Assembly: GCA_965230265.1 (NCBI GenBank)
Contig: OZ245999.1
Location: forward strand, 372,001-436,000
DNA length: 64,000 bases
DNA from: JAJFKX01 sp965230265
GTDB taxonomy: Bacteria > Pseudomonadota > Gammaproteobacteria > Xanthomonadales > Wenzhouxiangellaceae
Direction: 5' to 3'
The notes beneath the pieces were generated by a model. The model saw only the letters and a list, made by a program, of their open reading frames with translations. It was not told the DNA's origin and did not search any database. Every line of letters begins with the position of its first letter. Within the stretch, counting starts at the first letter, position 1. Shown piece by piece: positions 61,582-64,000 of the stretch. The position numbers were made by a program, and so were the translations under genes.

Positions 61582-63171
61582 TCAGTGTCGGAAGTGTCGC
61601 TGGCCGGTAAAAACCATAATCATATTGTGCTCATTGGCGGCATCAATGACTTCCTGATCGCGCATGGAACCACCGGGCTGGATGACAGCCGTGACACCGG
61701 CCGCATGGGCCTGATCGATACTGTCACGAAAAGGGAAGAAAGCTTCAGAGGCCATTGAGCAGCCCAGCAAATCCAGGCCGGCTTGCTCGGCTTTTTCAAC
61801 GGCAATTTTGGCACTGTCGATACGACTCATCTGGCCAGCGCCTATTCCCAGGCTTTGATGGTCTTTGGCATAGATCACGGCATTGGATTTAACAAAACGG
61901 ACCAAACGCCAGGCGAATAAAATATCCTGCCACTGCTGTTCGTCAGGCTGGCGTTCAGTAACCACTGACATTGCTTGCTGGCCGACAGTGCTGGCATCGG
62001 GCTGTTGCACCAGGTAACCGCCGGCGATACGGCGATAATCCAATGCGTCCTCTGCTACAGCTGCTGGCAGCGATAGCACCCGGATATTGGGTTTTTCAGC
62101 CAGTATTGGCAACGCATCAGTATCGACATCCGGAGCCAGCAGGACCTCTAAAAACTGATTGCCAATCAAATGGCGGGCAAAATCCGAGTCGATGTTTTGA
62201 TTGACGGCAATAATGCCGCCGAAGGCCGAGGTGGAGTCGCAGGCAAAGGCTCGATCATAGGCATTGATCAAACTGTCTGCAGTGGCTGCGCCACAGGGGT
62301 TGGCGTGTTTGACAATGATGCAGGCAGACTGATCTGATAGGGGTTCACAGATGGCCTGCAGACATTCCCATGCGGCATCGGCATCCATCAAATTATTGTA
62401 AGACAGGGGCTTGCCCTGGTGTTGCCGGGCACTGGCGAAACCCGAACTCTGGTGATGCATAGGAGTATAAAACGCAGCCTTTTGTTGCGGGTTTTCTCCA
62501 TAGCGTAAGGCCTGTTTCTGTTTCAGGTTTAATGTCAGCGTGTCCGGTAATGTTGGTTGATCGTTATCCAGCTGTTGCAGGTAATGATGAATGCCACTGT
62601 CGTACTGTGCCGTCATGCCAAAGCCGCGTGTGGCCAGTTTTTGCCGTGTGCTTAAATCGGGTGCCTGTGGGAGTTGTGCGATGATATCTGAGTAGTCATT
62701 GGGGTCGGTCAGCACGGTAACCCAACGGTGGTTTTTACAAGCAGCGCGCAACATGGCCGGGCCACCAATATCAATCTGCTCAATGGCCTGTGGCAGTGTG
62801 CAGTCGGGTTTGGCAATGGTTTCGGCAAACGGATACAGGTTAACGACCAGCAGATCGATTCCATCGATACCCGAATCCTGCATCACTTTGGCATCAATAT
62901 CACGGCGCCCCAGCAAACCACCGTGAATGGTTGGGTGCAGAGTTTTCACCCGGCCGTCCATGATTTCAGCTTGCCCGGTAACATCGCTCACATTGATAAC
63001 CTCGAGCCCGGCATCACGCAGTGTACGAGCTGTGCCGCCAGTACTTAACAAGCGAATACCATGGCTGGCCAACGCTTGCGCCAGTTCGATCACGCCGGTC
63101 TTATCGGAAACGCTGATTAATGCGGTTTTGATGGTGACTGGATCAGCGTCATTAGTGATGGGGTTGGTCAT
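61582..63171 (-). CDS. purH: Bifunctional AICAR formyltransferase/IMP cyclohydrolase
   Basis: Final two steps of IMP synthesis. 529 residues. The N-terminal MGS-like cyclohydrolase domain is at about 15-160 (ISVSDKTGVIELAQAL, STGGTARTL, VKTLHPTIHGGLL), and the transformylase domain has the conserved KHANPCGAA, SAFGGIIAVN and the Lys/Ser/His set (SNAVIYAKDHQSLGIGAGQMSR, then PGGSMRDQEVIDAANEHNM). The domains are fused as usual. It lies between fis and purD. Confidence 0.97.
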   Translation of the reverse strand: MTNPITNDADPVTIKTALISVSDKTGVIELAQALASHGIRLLSTGGTARTLRDAGLEVINVSDVTGQAEIMDGRVKTLHPTIHGGLLGRRDIDAKVMQDSGIDGIDLLVVNLYPFAETIAKPDCTLPQAIEQIDIGGPAMLRAACKNHRWVTVLTDPNDYSDIIAQLPQAPDLSTRQKLATRGFGMTAQYDSGIHHYLQQLDNDQPTLPDTLTLNLKQKQALRYGENPQQKAAFYTPMHHQSSGFASARQHQGKPLSYNNLMDADAAWECLQAICEPLSDQSACIIVKHANPCGAATADSLINAYDRAFACDSTSAFGGIIAVNQNIDSDFARHLIGNQFLEVLLAPDVDTDALPILAEKPNIRVLSLPAAVAEDALDYRRIAGGYLVQQPDASTVGQQAMSVVTERQPDEQQWQDILFAWRLVRFVKSNAVIYAKDHQSLGIGAGQMSRIDSAKIAVEKAEQAGLDLLGCSMASEAFFPFRDSIDQAHAAGVTAVIQPGGSMRDQEVIDAANEHNMIMVFTGQRHFRH

Positions 63172-63303
63172 GGTGTTGGGCTGTTGGAAACAGCGGGCAA
63201 GTTTAACATGCCTGACACTGACTATGGCTTAGGTTATTGGGTATTATTTTATGCATCAGCGGTGATGCTGAATCCAGTATGAGTAGCCGCTGTGTCGGTA
63301 TCT

Positions 63304-63549
63304 TTAACGCAATTTGTGACGATCCAGGCGCTGCCTTAAAGTGGTGCGGGTAATACCCAGTAATTGAGCGGCTTTAGACTGATTGCCATGGGTGTGCTCC
63401 ATCACCGCCTGCAACATGCCAACTTCAGTTTCATCAATAAATCGCTGATAGATACCGGTGCATTCAGCGTGCCCAATATCCGATAAATATTGCTGGGTAA
63501 TCTGATAAGTATGGTTCGATAGAGAGGACGTACAGCGATTGTTGGACAT
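63304..63549 (-). CDS. fis: DNA-binding protein Fis
   Basis: Nucleoid protein that regulates rRNA, recombination and replication genes. 81 residues, slightly shorter than the 98-residue Escherichia coli form. The helix-turn-helix is complete: MLQAVMEHTHGNQSKAAQLLGITRTTLRQRLDRHKLR. The N-terminal arm is short and divergent. It is followed by purH, a common order in Pseudomonas-like genomes, while the expected upstream dusB gene is absent: a coiled-coil gene takes its place. Confidence 0.92.
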   Translation of the reverse strand: MSNNRCTSSLSNHTYQITQQYLSDIGHAECTGIYQRFIDETEVGMLQAVMEHTHGNQSKAAQLLGITRTTLRQRLDRHKLR

Positions 63550-63615
63550 GAGTTATAAAATCTTCTGGTTCCTAGTAGCGGTATCAGCGCTATCCCTGCT
63601 CATAGGAGGGGGTTA

Positions 63616-63741
63616 ATGTTTAGTGTTATCGATCGCGCAACACAATGTGAAAAACGCGATGGTGCTAGTCAGCACCCCTTAGAAAAACTGCTGACGACTA
63701 TTGGCTGCCATTCACGGGTTCGATACTCAGTTCATCTGTAG
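63616..63741 (+). CDS. Candidate small protein with a strong ribosome site
   Basis: 41 codons from the ATG at 63616 to the TAG at 63741. A near-perfect AGGAGG (63604-63609) lies 6 bases before the ATG. The peptide starts MFSVIDRATQCEKRDGAS and ends RVRYSVHL; it has two Cys and no signal. Its last 44 bases overlap the 3' end of the minus-strand coiled-coil gene. The strong ribosome site argues for translation; no family is recognised, and chance is possible. Confidence 0.35.
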   Translation: MFSVIDRATQCEKRDGASQHPLEKLLTTIGCHSRVRYSVHL

Positions 63742-64000
63742 CGCTTAGCGCCTGGGCCTCATTGTATCGCTGGACTTCGACCAAGTATTGCTCTCGTACT
63801 TGTTGTTGCTTATTGGATAAATCACTTAATCGGGTCCGCTGACGGCTTAGCGACTCTCGTAGTGATTGTACCGTATCATGCAAGGTTGAGTACACCAACC
63901 CTTTTTGATCAGAAACCTGTCTTTGCAGGGACTCGGCATCAGCCAAATGCTCACGTAACTGGGCAACCTGTCTTTGAATGACTTCACGTTCTTTGGTGAG
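63698..64000 (-). CDS. Coiled-coil protein, cut by window end
   Basis: The frame runs off the right edge: before the apparent TTG start at 63946 it continues LTKEREVIQRQVAQLREHL, so the gene begins outside the window. The visible 100 residues are rich in Gln, Arg, Leu and Ser in a heptad pattern (LADAESLQRQV, HDTVQSLRESLSRQRTRLSDL, NKQQQVREQYLVEVQRYNE), ending in a Glu/Ser tail. A long coiled coil is likely. No other domain can be seen in this part. Confidence 0.75.
   Translation of the reverse strand, partial: LTKEREVIQRQVAQLREHLADAESLQRQVSDQKGLVYSTLHDTVQSLRESLSRQRTRLSDLSNKQQQVREQYLVEVQRYNEAQALSATDELSIEPVNGSQ

Noticed and set aside
63172..63303. PurR operator upstream of purH
   Set aside because: No match to the purine-repressor consensus was seen.
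1..64000. CRISPR arrays, tRNA or rRNA genes, transposases or phage genes
   Set aside because: I read the intergenic regions and found no repeat array, cloverleaf or mobile-element protein; very diverged or short ones could be missed without software.

Overview
This window is a stretch of bacterial chromosome with about 55 tightly packed genes, almost all housekeeping. I infer a gammaproteobacterium from RlpA, LipB, Fis, PlsB, the MreBCD-PBP2-RodA-MltB-RlpA-DacA-DUF493-LipB-LipA order, and purH-purD beside fis. The merged cell-elongation cluster, the AguA/AguB pair, an exosortase of the XrtH type and a secreted protein with a D-G-F-E tail recall Lysobacterales/Marinicella-like lineages. That placement is a guess. 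Base composition looks close to 50% GC and even. I found no transposase, integrase, CRISPR array, tRNA or rRNA.

Layout. 1-2324: end of an OmpR-type response regulator, its sensor kinase and a zinc-ribbon membrane protein. 2394-8964: two secreted or outer-membrane proteins, a redoxin, an alanine/sodium symporter, pdxH, a nucleotide-sugar-epimerase-like protein and exosortase H. 9187-14117: aroK-aroB, hemE, a small membrane protein, a DsbA-like isomerase and an AraC regulator. 14159-20621: a very large propeller-type sensor kinase, with a broken secreted-protein gene at its 3' end, divergent from an ECF sigma/anti-sigma pair. 20724-24933: methyltransferase, alanine dehydrogenase and the agmatine-to-putrescine pair aguA-aguB. 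25030-35935: the cell-elongation and lipoate cluster. 35936-44958: prc, priA, a small lipoprotein, a PQQ-type sugar dehydrogenase, a SPOR protein and argS. 44959-49720: a 417-bp intergenic region with a DnaA-box cluster, a gamma carbonic anhydrase, two TRAP transporter genes, ttcA and a DUF465 protein. 49743-56140: plsB, an S9 peptidase and a sodium/solute symporter. 56348-64000, all on the minus strand: pyrF, an alpha/beta hydrolase, uvrD, purD, purH, fis and a coiled-coil gene cut by the window end.

How the genes work together. MreB/C/D, PBP2, RodA, MltB, RlpA and DacA form the lateral-wall synthesis and trimming machinery, followed by lipoate synthesis. Alanine dehydrogenase and the alanine symporter, with AguA/AguB, suggest amino-acid and polyamine turnover. 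purD, uvrD, the hydrolase and pyrF are close enough to be one transcript linking nucleotide synthesis to DNA repair.

I did not find a clearly new multi-gene system. The best leads are these: priA has no ATG/GTG/TTG start for its conserved N-terminus, which instead runs through a terminator-like hairpin; three DnaA boxes lie within 35 bp upstream of argS; an exosortase H has no target in the window; the TRAP transporter lacks its small subunit; and the giant sensor kinase ends inside the signal-peptide fragment of a convergent gene.
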